From Streptomyces sp. CB02056 (GTDB lineage Bacteria; Actinomycetota; Actinomycetes; Streptomycetales; Streptomycetaceae), in the NCBI RefSeq assembly GCF_001905545.1, contig NZ_LIPD01000002.1, forward strand, positions 372,001 through 436,000: a stretch of 64,000 bases of DNA, read 5' to 3'. The notes under the pieces were generated by a model. It searched no databases. It saw only the letters and a program-made list of their open reading frames with translations, and was not told the DNA's origin. Of the stretch, positions 33,162 through 42,807 are shown piece by piece (the first letter of the stretch is position 1; every line of letters starts with the position of its first letter). The translations under genes and the position numbers were made by a program.

Positions 33162-34040
33162 TCAGTCCGTCCCGGCCGTCAGGTGCCCGACGCCGTTCCA
33201 GCCGTCCGGCCGCAGCCGCCCGTCCTGGGCCCGCCAGAGGCTGGTGGAGCAGTTGTGCACCGGCCCGAGCGCGGTGAGCTGGTCCTCGGTGAGCCGGTCC
33301 AGCGCGTAGCGGAGCATCAGCACCGTGCAGTCGTGCGCGACCAGCAGGACGGGCCGTCCGGCCTCCTCCTCGCAGAGGTCCCGCAGCAGGCTGCGCACCC
33401 GCAGGGCGACGTCGGCCCAGGACTCGCCGCCCGGCGGGCGGTAGTACAGCTCGCCCATCTTGCGCCGCCGGGCCGCCTCCTCCGGGTGCTTGGCCTCGAT
33501 CGCGGCCTTCGGCAGCATCTCCAGGACGCCGAGTTCGCGGTCGCGCAGCCGCTCGTCGTACCGGACGGCGAGGGTGACCGGGACGGAGCCGAGCCCGGCG
33601 GCCTGGGCCAGCGCGATCCGGGCGGTCTCGGCGGTGCGCACGTACGGCGAGCACCAGACGCTGCGCGGGCGGTCGGCGCTGGGCAGGCCGGCCCACCAGT
33701 GGCCGAGCGCCTGGGCCTGCCGGCGGCCCTGCAGCGACAGCGGGATGTCGGCGTCGCGGCAGCTGATCGGGACGCTGAGCGCTCCGGCGGCCTCGGCCAG
33801 CTGGAACTCGACGTTGGCGGTGGACTCCCCGTGCCGGGTGGCGATCAGCACGGACGGCAGCCGGCCGGCCGCCGACGGGCGGTGGGCGGTGCCGTGCTGG
33901 CCCTGGCCGGTGGTGTGCGGCCCGTGGCCGGCGGTGTGCTGACCCTGGGCGGTGCCGTGCTGGCCCTGCGCGGTGACGTGGTGGTGCTGGCCCTGCGTGG
34001 ACTGGTGCTGGCCGTTGAGGGTGGTGCCGAGTTCTGCCAT
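33162..34040 (-). CDS. Histidine phosphatase superfamily protein with His/Gln-rich N-terminal repeats
   Basis: A 292-residue protein from ATG 34040 (GGGGAGC 9 bases upstream; an in-frame ATG at 34112 is also possible). Residues 10-55 are a low-complexity run of GQHGTAQ/GQH units with about ten histidines. The catalytic domain follows, with RHGES (phospho-acceptor His) near 70, a PYVRTAETA arginine motif near 133 and VAHDCTVLML (second His) near 242. Family members are phosphomutases or phosphatases. The repeats suggest metal binding. No membrane segment. Confidence 0.82.
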   Translation of the reverse strand: MAELGTTLNGQHQSTQGQHHHVTAQGQHGTAQGQHTAGHGPHTTGQGQHGTAHRPSAAGRLPSVLIATRHGESTANVEFQLAEAAGALSVPISCRDADIPLSLQGRRQAQALGHWWAGLPSADRPRSVWCSPYVRTAETARIALAQAAGLGSVPVTLAVRYDERLRDRELGVLEMLPKAAIEAKHPEEAARRRKMGELYYRPPGGESWADVALRVRSLLRDLCEEEAGRPVLLVAHDCTVLMLRYALDRLTEDQLTALGPVHNCSTSLWRAQDGRLRPDGWNGVGHLTAGTD

Positions 34041-34128
34041 GGCCGCGAGCTCCCCGTGGTCGATCAGGTCCCGGCCGGATGCCGGTCCGGTCTGGTGGTG
34101 CCCGGCGTGCACGCCTGTTCATACATAT

Positions 34129-34173
34129 GATCGCGCCGCCTTCTCCAGTGTTCACGGAGAAGGCGGCGCGATC
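34129..34173 (-). terminator. Terminator after the symporter operon
   Basis: A perfect 18-bp inverted repeat beginning GATCGCGCCGCCTTCTCC with a nine-base loop, 22 bases past the symporter stop and upstream of the phosphatase gene. Confidence 0.85.
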
Positions 34174-34194
34174 ACAGGGCGCGTACCGCGCGAA

Positions 34195-35805
34195 TCAGTG
34201 CGCCGCTACAGGCTCCGGCGCGTTCTTCAGCTCGTCGTCGCCGGCTTCGGCGCTGTAGTCGGACGGCCTGGTCTCGTCCGGGCCGTCCGGCGCCTTGACC
34301 GCCCGCAGCACCAGGGTGAGCGCCACCGCGACGACCAGGTTGAGGGCGAAGGCGGTGACGCCGATGTAGCCGATCTCGCCGATGCCGGGGATCTCGGCCG
34401 CGTTGCCGCCGAAGTGCTTGGTGGCCGGGCTGGCGATCCCGTACGCCTTCCAGGTGCCGTACACCATGCCGGCCGCCCAGCCCGCGAACAGCGCCCAATG
34501 GTGGAACCAGCGGGTGAACAGGCCGCCGACGATCGCCACGAAGGTCTGCAGGATCCACAGGCCGCCCAGCAGCTGGAGGTTGATCGCGGCCTGCTTGTCC
34601 ATGCCGAGCACGAAGACCAGCGCGCCGACCTTCACCAGCAGCGAGACCAGCTTGGCGATCCGGGTCTCGTCGGCGGGGGTGGCGGCGGGCTTGAGCCACT
34701 CCTTGTAGACGTTGCGGGTGAACAGGTTGGCCGCCGCGATGGACATGATGGCGGCCGGCACCAGCGCGCCGATGCCGATCGCGGCGAAGGCCACGCCGGT
34801 GAACCAGTCCGGGAACATGTCCGCGAACAGCTGGGGCACCGACAGCTGGGCGTTGTAGCCCTTGACGCCCTTGCCGACGCCCGCCGCGAGCGCCATGAAG
34901 CCGAGCAGTGCCAGCAGGCCCAGCATCAGCGAGTAGGCGGGCATGATCGCCATGTTGCGGCGCACGGTCTTGCGGGACTTGGAGGCCAGCACGCCGGTCA
35001 CCGAGTGGGGGTACATGAACAGCGCCATCGCCGAGCCGAGGGCGAGCGTGGCGTACGTCCACTGCTTGTTCTCGGGGATGGTCAGCGAGCCGCCCTTGAC
35101 CTCCTTGAAGTGCTGCGCGGCCGAGTCGAAGATGTGCCCGTAGCCGCCGAGCCGGATCGGGATGTAGATCACCGCGACGATGATCACGATGTAGACCAGG
35201 GCGTCCTTGACGAAGGCGATCAGCGCCGGGGCCCGCAGGCCGGAGGAGTAGGTGTAGGCGGCCAGCACGCCGAAGGCGATGAACAGCGGCAGGTCCTTGA
35301 CGAACCAGTTGGCGTTCTCCCCGCCGCCGACCCCCAGCACGTCCAGCACGGCCTGGATGCCGACGAGTTGCAGGGCGATGTACGGCATGGTGGCCAGGAT
35401 GCCGGTGAGCGCGACCACCAGCGACAGCGGCCGCGAGCCGTACCGGCCGCGCACGAAGTCGGCCGGGGTCACGTAGCCGTGCACCCGGGAGACCGACCAG
35501 AGCCGGGGCAGGAAGAGGAAGACCAGCGGGTAGGCGATGATCGTGTACGGCACCGCGAAGAAGCCCGCCGCGCCGGTCGCGTACACCGCGGCCGGGACGG
35601 CGACGAAGGTGTACGCGGTGTAGAGGTCGCCGCCGAGCAGGAACCAGGTCACCCAGGTCCCGAAGCTGCGGCCGCCCAGGCCCCACTCGTCCAGGTGCGC
35701 GGCGTTGTCCGCGCGGCGCCAGCGCGAGGCGAGGAAGCCCATCACGGTGACGAGGGCGAAGAACAGCACGAAGACCACGAGGGCCGGCACGTTGACGTCC
35801 TTCAT
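34195..35805 (-). CDS. Sodium:solute symporter family protein (monocarboxylate-permease-like)
   Basis: A 536-residue protein with about 13 membrane helices in the SSS pattern. Recognisable stretches are DEWGLGGRSFGTWVTWFLLG in the first two helices, the GYVTPADFVRGRYG loop and YSSGLRAPALIAFVKD. This resembles MctP-type uptake of pyruvate, lactate or acetate. It is coupled by ATGA to the DUF3311 gene, the usual small partner of these permeases. The substrate is inferred only. Confidence 0.85.
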   Translation of the reverse strand: MKDVNVPALVVFVLFFALVTVMGFLASRWRRADNAAHLDEWGLGGRSFGTWVTWFLLGGDLYTAYTFVAVPAAVYATGAAGFFAVPYTIIAYPLVFLFLPRLWSVSRVHGYVTPADFVRGRYGSRPLSLVVALTGILATMPYIALQLVGIQAVLDVLGVGGGENANWFVKDLPLFIAFGVLAAYTYSSGLRAPALIAFVKDALVYIVIIVAVIYIPIRLGGYGHIFDSAAQHFKEVKGGSLTIPENKQWTYATLALGSAMALFMYPHSVTGVLASKSRKTVRRNMAIMPAYSLMLGLLALLGFMALAAGVGKGVKGYNAQLSVPQLFADMFPDWFTGVAFAAIGIGALVPAAIMSIAAANLFTRNVYKEWLKPAATPADETRIAKLVSLLVKVGALVFVLGMDKQAAINLQLLGGLWILQTFVAIVGGLFTRWFHHWALFAGWAAGMVYGTWKAYGIASPATKHFGGNAAEIPGIGEIGYIGVTAFALNLVVAVALTLVLRAVKAPDGPDETRPSDYSAEAGDDELKNAPEPVAAH

Positions 35806-36098
35806 CGCGCACCGCCCTTCCGGGCCGCCTTGCGGGCCTTCTCGTCCCGGGTGATCAGCAGGTAGGCGGCGACCGTGAACACGGCCGACACCGGCACCCA
35901 GAGCAGCTGGTACCAGTAGAAGAACGGCACCCCGGCCACCGCCGGGTCGCTCTTGTCGTACGAGGACACCCAGAGCGTCGCGACGATCGGCACGAGCAGG
36001 GCGAGGCCGGCCAGCACCCGCTCGGGCGTCACGGCCGGGACGGGCCTCCCGGCTGGCTCGGGCATGACATCTTCGACGCTGGGGGGATCAGAGGGCAT
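35802..36098 (-). CDS. DUF3311 small membrane protein, symporter partner
   Basis: A 98-residue protein with two membrane helices (RVLAGLALLVPIVATLWVSSY and YQLLWVPVSAVFTVAAYLLI) and a basic C-terminus, typical of DUF3311 proteins encoded just before SSS permeases. ATG 36098 is used; ATG 36065 would give 87 residues. Its stop overlaps the symporter start. Confidence 0.8.
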   Translation of the reverse strand: MPSDPPSVEDVMPEPAGRPVPAVTPERVLAGLALLVPIVATLWVSSYDKSDPAVAGVPFFYWYQLLWVPVSAVFTVAAYLLITRDEKARKAARKGGAR

Positions 36099-36358
36099 CT
36101 TCGGCTCCGCTCCGGAGGGGTTCCCCGTCGGCGCCGCAGCCCCTCGGCGCCGAGCGCCGCACGGGCCCGCCGAGCAGCACCATCGGTGATCGGCAGTCAG
36201 GTCAGTACGGCTGCGCAATCTAGAGCATGGGGTGATCCATGTCACCGGGATTGACCGAACTTCCCACCAGCCGGACGCAACCGGCCGGAGTCCGCCGCCG
36301 GGGGGCGCAAAAGCCACCACCGCCGGGGGCCGCGGGAGAAGCCGCCGCGGAACGCGAA
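36099..36358. other. Intergenic space between dasR and the symporter operon
   Basis: This holds the upstream region of the DUF3311-symporter operon. I saw no dre box (the TCTAGAG at about 36220 does not fit), no other palindrome of note, and no small gene. Confidence 0.4.
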
Positions 36359-36393
36359 GGGCACCGGCGCGCGGGTCGCGCGCGCCGGTGCCC
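36359..36393 (-). terminator. Terminator of dasR
   Basis: A perfect 14-bp inverted repeat (GGGCACCGGCGCGC) with a seven-base loop, 23 bases after the dasR stop. Confidence 0.8.
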
Positions 36394-36415
36394 GGGATGC
36401 GGTGGGGGAGTGCGG

Positions 36416-37207
36416 CTACTCCGGACGCTTCAGTCGGGTGATGAACTTGTAGCGGTCGCCGCGGTAGATGGAGCGCACCCACTCGACCGGGGCCCCGTCG
36501 TTGTCGAAGGAGTGCCGGGAGAGCTGGAGCATCGGCAGGCCGAGGTCGGAGCCGAGCAGGCCGGCCTCGCGCGGGTTGGCCAGGGTGGTCTCGATGGTCT
36601 CCTCGGCCTCGGCCACGGTGACCCCGTACACCTCGCGCAGCGCCGCGTAGAGGGAGGTGTGCTTGGCCAGGTTGCGGCGCAGGGCCGGGAAGCGCTTGGC
36701 GGAGAGGTGGGCGACCTCGATGGCCATCGGGTCGCCGTTGGCGAGCCGCAGGCGCTCGATCCGCAGCACCCGGCCGCCGGGCTTGATGTCGAGCAGCGGG
36801 GCGAGCCGGTCGTCGGCGGTGATGTAGCCGATCTCGATCAGCCGGGAGGCGGGCTCCAGGCCCTGGGCCCGCATGTCCTCGGTGTAGGAGGTCAGCTGGA
36901 GGGCCTGGGCGACCTTGGGCTTGGCGACGAAGGTGCCCTTGCCCTGGATGCGCTCCAGCCGGCCCTCGACGACCAGCTCCTGGAGGGCCTGGCGCACGGT
37001 GGTGCGGGAGGTGTCGAACTGGGCGGCGAGTGCCCGCTCGGGCGGCACCGGGGTGCCGGCGGGCTGGGTCTCGGTGAGCTGCAGCAGGTGCCGCTTCAGG
37101 CCGTAGTACTTGGGGACGCGCGCGGTCGGGTCGGTGCCGGCCTGCGTCGGGAGGCTGTTCACCTCGGGGTCGTTGACCTGGGCGGTGGATCCCCCGTCGC
37201 TGCTCAT
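36416..37207 (-). CDS. dasR: GntR/HutC family global regulator DasR
   Basis: A 263-residue protein. The winged helix covers about 30-100 ([45 protein letters not shown]), and the UTRA effector domain 105-260 ([38 protein letters not shown]). The sequence is close to known DasR. It binds glucosamine-6-phosphate and represses chitin/GlcNAc genes and many antibiotic and developmental genes through dre boxes. It is divergent from dasABC, whose promoter carries two dre boxes. Confidence 0.96.
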   Translation of the reverse strand: MSSDGGSTAQVNDPEVNSLPTQAGTDPTARVPKYYGLKRHLLQLTETQPAGTPVPPERALAAQFDTSRTTVRQALQELVVEGRLERIQGKGTFVAKPKVAQALQLTSYTEDMRAQGLEPASRLIEIGYITADDRLAPLLDIKPGGRVLRIERLRLANGDPMAIEVAHLSAKRFPALRRNLAKHTSLYAALREVYGVTVAEAEETIETTLANPREAGLLGSDLGLPMLQLSRHSFDNDGAPVEWVRSIYRGDRYKFITRLKRPE

Positions 37208-37369
37208 CGGACCTGTTCTCCCGCTTCTCGCGAGGCCTACGGCGACCCCGCCACATCGTTAACGGCTCACATCGTTGCATGTATGGCTACGGAACGAATA
37301 CCTCATCACGCGATGAACGATGTGCGGTGTCGGCTTGATAACGGGTGGTCGAGATCGGTCGAACAGCCG

Positions 37370-37421
37370 TTGACAGGCCCATTGGTCTAGGCCAAGCTCC
37401 AGGCAGCTGGTCTACACCACT
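37370..37421 (+). promoter_or_regulatory. dasA promoter with two DasR (dre) boxes
   Basis: TTGACA at 37370-37375, 17 bases, then CAAGCT as a weak -10. dre box 1 (ATTGGTCTAGGCCAAG, 37381-37396) covers the spacer and -10. dre box 2 (GCTGGTCTACACCACT, 37406-37421) lies over the transcription start. The consensus is ACTGGTCTAGACCACT. Occupation of either box would block polymerase. The whole dasR-dasA gap (37208-37547) otherwise shows only the long dasA leader. Confidence 0.9.
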
Positions 37422-37547
37422 AGGCCGGTAGCTATGAATCCCCCCACCCGTTCGAAGGGGTCCGCGGCACCTTTCCCCCCGCTTTGTGTGGGTCTGCCGC
37501 TGCCGCCCGACGGGGGTAACCCAGGCATCCCTCAGGAGGATGGCGTA

Positions 37548-38837
37548 ATGAAGCGTCAGCTCATCGCGGCGGTCGGCGTCGCAGCAATGGTCGTCGGCCT
37601 GGCGGCTTGCGGCTCGGACGGCAAGAAGAGCGAGGGCGACTCGGGGTCGTCCTCCGCCTCCGCGGCGGACAAGTACAAGGGCAAGACGCTCAAGGTCTGG
37701 ACCATGACCGGCTCCGCCCCGAAGGGCTGGACCGACGCGGTCAAGACCGAGTTCGAGACCACCTACCCGGGCTCGAAGGTCGAGTACGCGACCCAGGAGT
37801 GGGGCGGCATCGGCGCCAAGATCACCGCCGCGCTGTCGGAGGGCTCGGTCGACGTCCTGGAGGTCGGCAACACCCAGACCGCCGGCTACGCCTCCTCGGG
37901 CGGTCTGCTCGACCTCACCAAGGAGAAGGCCGCCCTGGGCGGCGACGCCTGGCCCGCCAACCAGAACGAGTCCGCCGTCCTGGACGGCAAGCAGTACGCC
38001 GCCCCGTGGTACGTCACCAACCGCGTGGTCGCCTACAACAAGGACCTGTGGGCCAAGGCCGGCCTGACCGACACGCCGAAGACCCTGGAGGAGTTCTACA
38101 GCGACCTGGAGAAGCTGAAGACCACCGAGGGCGTCGTCGACCCGATCTACATGCCCGGCCAGGAGTGGTACGTCTACTTCGGTCTGCTCACCAGCGAGGG
38201 TGGCAAGATCGCCAAGAAGGACGGCGACAAGTGGGTCGGCGGCCTGGGCTCGCCCGAGAGCCAGAAGGCCTTCGAGACCTACAAGAAGCTCCAGGGCTAC
38301 TCGGCCACCGGTCCGAAGGACAAGGACGAGGCCACCCCGCAGCAGAAGGACGTCTTCGCCCAGGGCAACGTCGGCGCCATGATCGGCCTCGGCTGGGAGC
38401 TGCCGGACGAGAAGGCCATGCCGAAGGACAAGATCGGCTACTTCGCGCTCCCCGGCAAGACCGCCGACAAGCCCACCGGCGTGTTCCTCGGTGGTTCGAA
38501 CCTCGCGATCGCCTCGCAGAGCAAGAACACCGACATGGCCAAGGACTACCTGAAGATCGCCCTCAACGACAAGAACGAGGGTCTGTTCGCCGCCGCCGGC
38601 ATCACCACGAACAAGCCCGCGCTGAACGCCAACATCCAGGGCGACTTCGCCAAGGCCGCCCAGCAGGGCGCCACCGTCGGCGCGATCACCCCGAACACCC
38701 CGAACTGGTCCAGCGTCGAGGACAACCCGAACCCGGTCAAGGAGTTCCTGACCGCTGTCCTCCAGGGCGGCGACTTCGCCTCCACGGCCAAGAAGTACGA
38801 CGACGAGATCGCCAAGAAGCTCAACCAGAAGCAGTAA
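37548..38837 (+). CDS. dasA: Chitobiose ABC transporter substrate-binding lipoprotein
   Basis: A 429-residue lipoprotein (lipobox VGLAACG at about residues 16-22) of the sugar-binding SBP family 1, with LKVWTMTGSAPKGW and VDVLEVGNTQTAGY like known DasA. It captures N,N'-diacetylchitobiose and GlcNAc for DasBC and the shared ATPase MsiK, which is not in this window. ATG 37548 follows AGGAGG by 8 bases. It is the first gene of dasABC plus the GH3 gene, with a 138-base gap to dasB. Confidence 0.94.
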   Translation: MKRQLIAAVGVAAMVVGLAACGSDGKKSEGDSGSSSASAADKYKGKTLKVWTMTGSAPKGWTDAVKTEFETTYPGSKVEYATQEWGGIGAKITAALSEGSVDVLEVGNTQTAGYASSGGLLDLTKEKAALGGDAWPANQNESAVLDGKQYAAPWYVTNRVVAYNKDLWAKAGLTDTPKTLEEFYSDLEKLKTTEGVVDPIYMPGQEWYVYFGLLTSEGGKIAKKDGDKWVGGLGSPESQKAFETYKKLQGYSATGPKDKDEATPQQKDVFAQGNVGAMIGLGWELPDEKAMPKDKIGYFALPGKTADKPTGVFLGGSNLAIASQSKNTDMAKDYLKIALNDKNEGLFAAAGITTNKPALNANIQGDFAKAAQQGATVGAITPNTPNWSSVEDNPNPVKEFLTAVLQGGDFASTAKKYDDEIAKKLNQKQ

Positions 38838-38975
38838 GCACCCGGGACCCGTCCTCGGCCCTCCCGCAGGCGGGAGTCCGGAGGCGGGTCCCAGCAGCGT
38901 CGTTCACCGGCCCCCGGCGGGGGGCCGGTGGGCGGCGCCTGTCCGTCGTGGCCAGGTTGTGAGGAAGTGAGAACG

Positions 38976-40004
38976 ATGGCTGTGCATTCGGAGCGGGTGC
39001 AGACACAGTCCCCGGACCCAGGGAAGGCCGCTGTGGCCGGTCAAGAGACGAGCGCCTCGGGCGGCGGCTCGAAGGGCACCGCGCCGAAGGGCGCCAGATC
39101 CGCGGGCGGCCCCAGCCTGGGCTCACGCCTCGCGCCGTACCTGCTGCTGCTGCCGGCCACCGTGGCGACCCTGGCCCTGCTGGGCTGGCCGCTGCTCAAG
39201 ACGGTCCTGCTGTCGTTCCAGAACCTCAACAGGCGCCAGCTGGTCCTGCACCTGACCGAGTGGACGGGCTTCGACAACTACAAGGAGCAGCTGACCGACC
39301 CGGAGTTCTGGTCGGTCACCGGCCGGACCATCGTCTTCACCCTGGTCAACGTGGTGCTGATCATGGTCGGCGGCACCCTGATCGGCCTGCTGCTGAACCA
39401 GCTCGGCAAGAAGATGCGGCTGGTGCTCCAGGTCGCGCTGCTGCTGGCCTGGGCCATGCCGGTGGTCGCCGCGACCACCGTCTACACCTGGCTGTTCGAC
39501 TCCCAGTGGGGCGTCGTCAACTGGATCCTGGAGCAGCTCGGCTGGCAGTCGATGCACGGCTACAACTGGCTCAGCAACCAGTACTCGACGTTCTTCGTGA
39601 TCATCCTGCTGATCGTCTGGATGTCGATCCCGTTCGTGGCGTTCAACATGTACGCCGGCCTGACCACCATCCCGAAGGAGCTCTACGAGGCGGCCCGGAT
39701 GGACGGCGCCGGCGCGCGCAAGATCTTCACCGCGGTGATCTTCCCCAACCTGAAGCCGTTCTTCCTGGCCACGACCTTCCTCGAGGTCATCTGGGTGTTC
39801 AAGGCGTTCACCCAGGTCTACGCGGTCAACGCCGGTGGACCGGAGAAGCTGACCCGGACCCTGCCGGTGCACGCCTTCCTGGAGGGTTCGGCCGGCCAGC
39901 ACTACGGCGTCGGCTCCGCGATCGCGGTGCTCACCATCCTGATGCTGGGCGTGCTGATGGCGTACTACTTCCGCATCATGATCAAGCAGGAGGACGAGCT
40001 GTGA
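38976..40004 (+). CDS. dasB: Chitobiose ABC transporter permease DasB
   Basis: A 342-residue MalF-type permease. An N-terminal polar, Gly/Ser-rich tail of about 50 residues precedes six membrane helices. The EAA loop (KELYEAARMDGAGARKIF) that contacts the ATPase is near 235. Stop and dasC start overlap (GTGA). Confidence 0.93.
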   Translation: MAVHSERVQTQSPDPGKAAVAGQETSASGGGSKGTAPKGARSAGGPSLGSRLAPYLLLLPATVATLALLGWPLLKTVLLSFQNLNRRQLVLHLTEWTGFDNYKEQLTDPEFWSVTGRTIVFTLVNVVLIMVGGTLIGLLLNQLGKKMRLVLQVALLLAWAMPVVAATTVYTWLFDSQWGVVNWILEQLGWQSMHGYNWLSNQYSTFFVIILLIVWMSIPFVAFNMYAGLTTIPKELYEAARMDGAGARKIFTAVIFPNLKPFFLATTFLEVIWVFKAFTQVYAVNAGGPEKLTRTLPVHAFLEGSAGQHYGVGSAIAVLTILMLGVLMAYYFRIMIKQEDEL

Positions 40005-40828
40005 GGCGCTCTCTCTTCGGACGTACCTGGCTGAACGTGATCGCGGCCGTCCTCGCCGTCTTCTTCGTGTTCCCCGTCTACTGGATGTTCGCGACCGCGT
40101 TCAAGCAGAACAGCGACATCATCAGCCCGACGCCGGTGTTCATCCCGCTCGACGCGACCTTCGAGCACTTCACCACCGCGGTCAACGCGCCGAACTTCTG
40201 GACGTACGTCCTCAACAGCGTCGTCGTCACCGTCGGCGCGGTGCTCGGGTCACTGGTGATCGCCACCCTGGCGTCCTTCGCCATCGCCCGGATGAGGTTC
40301 CGCGGCCGCAAGGCCTTCGTGCTGGTCATCATGATGGCCCAGATGGCGCCCTGGGAGGTCATGACCATCGCGGTCTACATCATCTCCCGCGACAACGACA
40401 TGCTGAACAGCCTGGTGCCGCTGACCCTCTTCTACATGATGATGGTCCTGCCCTTCACCATCTGGACGCTGCGCAGCTTCATCGCCGCGGTGCCGAAGGA
40501 GCTGGAGGAGTCGGCCATGGTGGACGGCTGCACCCGCTCCCAGGCCTTCGTGAAGGTGATCTTCCCGCTGCTGGCCCCGGGCCTGATGTCGACCTCGCTG
40601 TTCGGTTTCATCACGGCGTGGAACGAGTTCCCGCTCGTCCTGATCCTCAACAAGGACCAGGGCAAGACGCTGCCGCTGTGGCTGTCGTCCTTCAAGACCG
40701 CCTTCGGCAACGACTGGGGCGCCACCATGGCCGCGTCCACGATGTTCGCCATCCCCGTGCTGATCCTGTTCGTCTTCCTCCAGCGCAAGGCGGTCGGCGG
40801 TCTGACCGACGGCGCCGTGAAGGGCTGA
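40001..40828 (+). CDS. dasC: Chitobiose ABC transporter permease DasC
   Basis: A 275-residue MalG-type permease from GTG 40001 with six helices and the EAA loop KELEESAMVDGCTRSQAF near 164. It forms the membrane channel with DasB. Only six bases separate it from the GH3 gene. Confidence 0.93.
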   Translation: MRRSLFGRTWLNVIAAVLAVFFVFPVYWMFATAFKQNSDIISPTPVFIPLDATFEHFTTAVNAPNFWTYVLNSVVVTVGAVLGSLVIATLASFAIARMRFRGRKAFVLVIMMAQMAPWEVMTIAVYIISRDNDMLNSLVPLTLFYMMMVLPFTIWTLRSFIAAVPKELEESAMVDGCTRSQAFVKVIFPLLAPGLMSTSLFGFITAWNEFPLVLILNKDQGKTLPLWLSSFKTAFGNDWGATMAASTMFAIPVLILFVFLQRKAVGGLTDGAVKG

Positions 40829-40834
40829 GTCCAC

Positions 40835-42388
40835 GTGAGCATCCTCGTTCCCACCGTGCCGGACAGCGACCAGCTGCACCGCGACGCCCTGACCGTCCTC
40901 CAGCCCGGCTTCGTCGGCACCAAGCCGCCGGAGTGGCTGCGCCGCCACCTCGCCGCGGGCCTCGGCTCGGTCGCGCTGTTCGACCGCAACGTGGTCGACC
41001 TCGACCAGCTGTCCGCGCTCACCCGGGCGCTGCGCGCCGAGAACCCCGACCTCCTGATCGCCATCGACGAGGAGAGCGGCGACGTCACCCGGCTGGAGGC
41101 GGGCTCCGGCTCGTCCTGGCCGGGCAACCTCGCGCTCGGCGCGATCGACGACCCGGCGCTGACCCGGGACGTCGCCCGCGAGCTGGGCCGGGCGCTGGCC
41201 GCGGCCGGCGTCAACTACAACTGGGCGCCCACCGCGGACGTCAACTCCAACCCGCGCAACCCGGTCATCGGCGTCCGCTCCTTCGGCGCCGACCCCGAGC
41301 TGTGCGCCCGGCACACCGCCGCCTGGGTGGAGGGCCTGCAGTCGGCCGGCGTGGCCGCCTGCTCCAAGCACTTCCCCGGCCACGGCGACACCGCGGTGGA
41401 CTCGCACCACGGCCTGCCGGTCATCGACGTCGACCTGGACGTGCTGCGGGCCCGCGACCTGATCCCGTTCCAAGCGGCGATCGCGGCCGGCACCAAGGCC
41501 GTGATGACCGCCCACATCATGATCCCGGCGCTGGACCCGAAGCTGCCGGCCACCCTGAGCCCGACCGTGCTGCGCGACCTGCTGCGCGCGGCCCCGGCCG
41601 ACGGCGGCCTCGGCTACCAGGGCCTGATCGTCAGCGACGCGATCGAGATGGGCGCCATCGCCGACACCTTCGGGATGGGCGAGGGCACCGTGCTGGCCCT
41701 GGCGGCCGGCGCGGACGCGATCTGCGTCGGCGGCGGGCTGGCCGACGAGGAGACCGTGCTGATGCTGCGCGACGCCATCGTGGCGGGCGTGCGCTCCGGC
41801 CTGCTCGCCGAGGAGCGGCTGGCGGACGCCGCCGAGCGGGTCCGGGCGCTGGGCAGCTGGGGCCGGATCGCGGCCCAGGGCGAGCGGGTCGAGCCGGACC
41901 TGGCGGTCGGCCTGCGGGCCGCGCGCCGGGCGCTCAAGGTGGTCCGGGCGCCGGGCCAGGTGGTGCCGCCGGTGAGCGAGCGCCCGTACGTGGCCTCGTT
42001 CTCGGACGAGCCGAACATCGCGGTCGGCGACGTCACCCCGTGGGGCGTGGCCGGCATGCTGGCGGACCGCTTCCCCGGCACCCGCACCCGCGCGGTGTCG
42101 GCGGCCGAGGCCGCGCCGGAGCTGCTGGACGCCCTGGTCGGCGAGCTGCTGGCCGGCGCCGAGGGCCGCCGCCTGGTGCTGGTGGTCCGGGACGCGCACC
42201 GGCACGCGTGGATGTCCGCCGCGCTGCGCCGCCTGGTGGCGGCCCGGCCGGACGCCGCCGTGGTCGAGATGGGCCTGCCCCAGTCCGAGCCGGTCGGCGC
42301 GCTGTACATCGCCACCCACGGCGCCGCCCGGGTCTGCGGACTGGCGGCCGTGGAGGTCCTCACCGGGCAGCCGGGAGCGGTCGGCTGA
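40835..42388 (+). CDS. dasD: Glycoside hydrolase family 3 beta-N-acetylhexosaminidase
   Basis: A 517-residue GH3 protein from GTG 40835. The NagZ-type signature KHFPGHGDTAVDSH (His/Asp general acid-base loop) is near 179-192, and the nucleophile aspartate is in IVSDAIEMG near 270. No signal peptide, so it acts in the cytoplasm on imported chitobiose to give GlcNAc. The position after dasC matches dasD. A C-terminal domain of about 170 residues follows the barrel. Confidence 0.9.
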   Translation: MSILVPTVPDSDQLHRDALTVLQPGFVGTKPPEWLRRHLAAGLGSVALFDRNVVDLDQLSALTRALRAENPDLLIAIDEESGDVTRLEAGSGSSWPGNLALGAIDDPALTRDVARELGRALAAAGVNYNWAPTADVNSNPRNPVIGVRSFGADPELCARHTAAWVEGLQSAGVAACSKHFPGHGDTAVDSHHGLPVIDVDLDVLRARDLIPFQAAIAAGTKAVMTAHIMIPALDPKLPATLSPTVLRDLLRAAPADGGLGYQGLIVSDAIEMGAIADTFGMGEGTVLALAAGADAICVGGGLADEETVLMLRDAIVAGVRSGLLAEERLADAAERVRALGSWGRIAAQGERVEPDLAVGLRAARRALKVVRAPGQVVPPVSERPYVASFSDEPNIAVGDVTPWGVAGMLADRFPGTRTRAVSAAEAAPELLDALVGELLAGAEGRRLVLVVRDAHRHAWMSAALRRLVAARPDAAVVEMGLPQSEPVGALYIATHGAARVCGLAAVEVLTGQPGAVG

Positions 42389-42431
42389 CACGATCGACGC
42401 GACGTCACCGGCGCTGTCCGGTGGCGTCGGT

Positions 42432-42472
42432 GAACGGGCCCGTCATGCGCATGTCGCATGGCGGGCCCGTTC
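42432..42472 (+). terminator. Terminator of the das operon
   Basis: An 18-bp stem (GAACGGGCCCGTCATGCG, one mismatch to the complement) with a five-base loop, followed by TCTGTTT. Confidence 0.82.
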
Positions 42473-42631
42473 TGTTTCCCCGCCGTCGACCCGGGAGACC
42501 ACCGAGTGACCGTGTTCCCTCAAGCAGGCCTTAAATCCACCTTAAGACCTACTTAGGGTGACGGAACGACGACTGGCGGCCACGCGGTACAACGGCTCTG
42601 CAACGGCCGCCCCGACGAAGGCTTTTGGTCG

Positions 42632-42660
42632 TTGACACCACCTATGGTCTAGGCCAGAGT
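42632..42660 (+). promoter_or_regulatory. Promoter with dre box for the second DasA-like gene
   Basis: TTGACA (42632-42637), 17 bases, CAGAGT. The dre box TATGGTCTAGGCCAGA is at 42643-42658. Spacing and box position match the dasA promoter exactly, so the two were copied together. The leader to 42807 also holds a 7-bp stem (CATCCGG/CCGGATG, 42666-42696); nothing else is evident. Confidence 0.82.
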
Positions 42661-42807
42661 CCAGTCATCCGGTTCGAGATTCAACCTCGCCGGATGTGGT
42701 ATCGGCCCTCCCCCAAGCTCTTCGCCGCCCCCTGTCCGGACTCTCCGCCACGGGCGCCAATCACGCTGCCGGCGGGCACAACGGCTCTACACCCCTCGGA
42801 GGATGGC

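Noticed and set aside
36210..36232. Additional dre box (CAATCTAGAGCATG)
   Set aside because: Only the central TCTAGA-like bases fit; the TGG/CCA flanks required by the DasR consensus are missing.
42666..42696. GGTTCGAGATTCAACC-like stretch resembling a tRNA T-arm
   Set aside because: No acceptor or anticodon arms can be built around it; it lies in the leader of the second binding-protein gene and is better read as a simple 7-bp stem.
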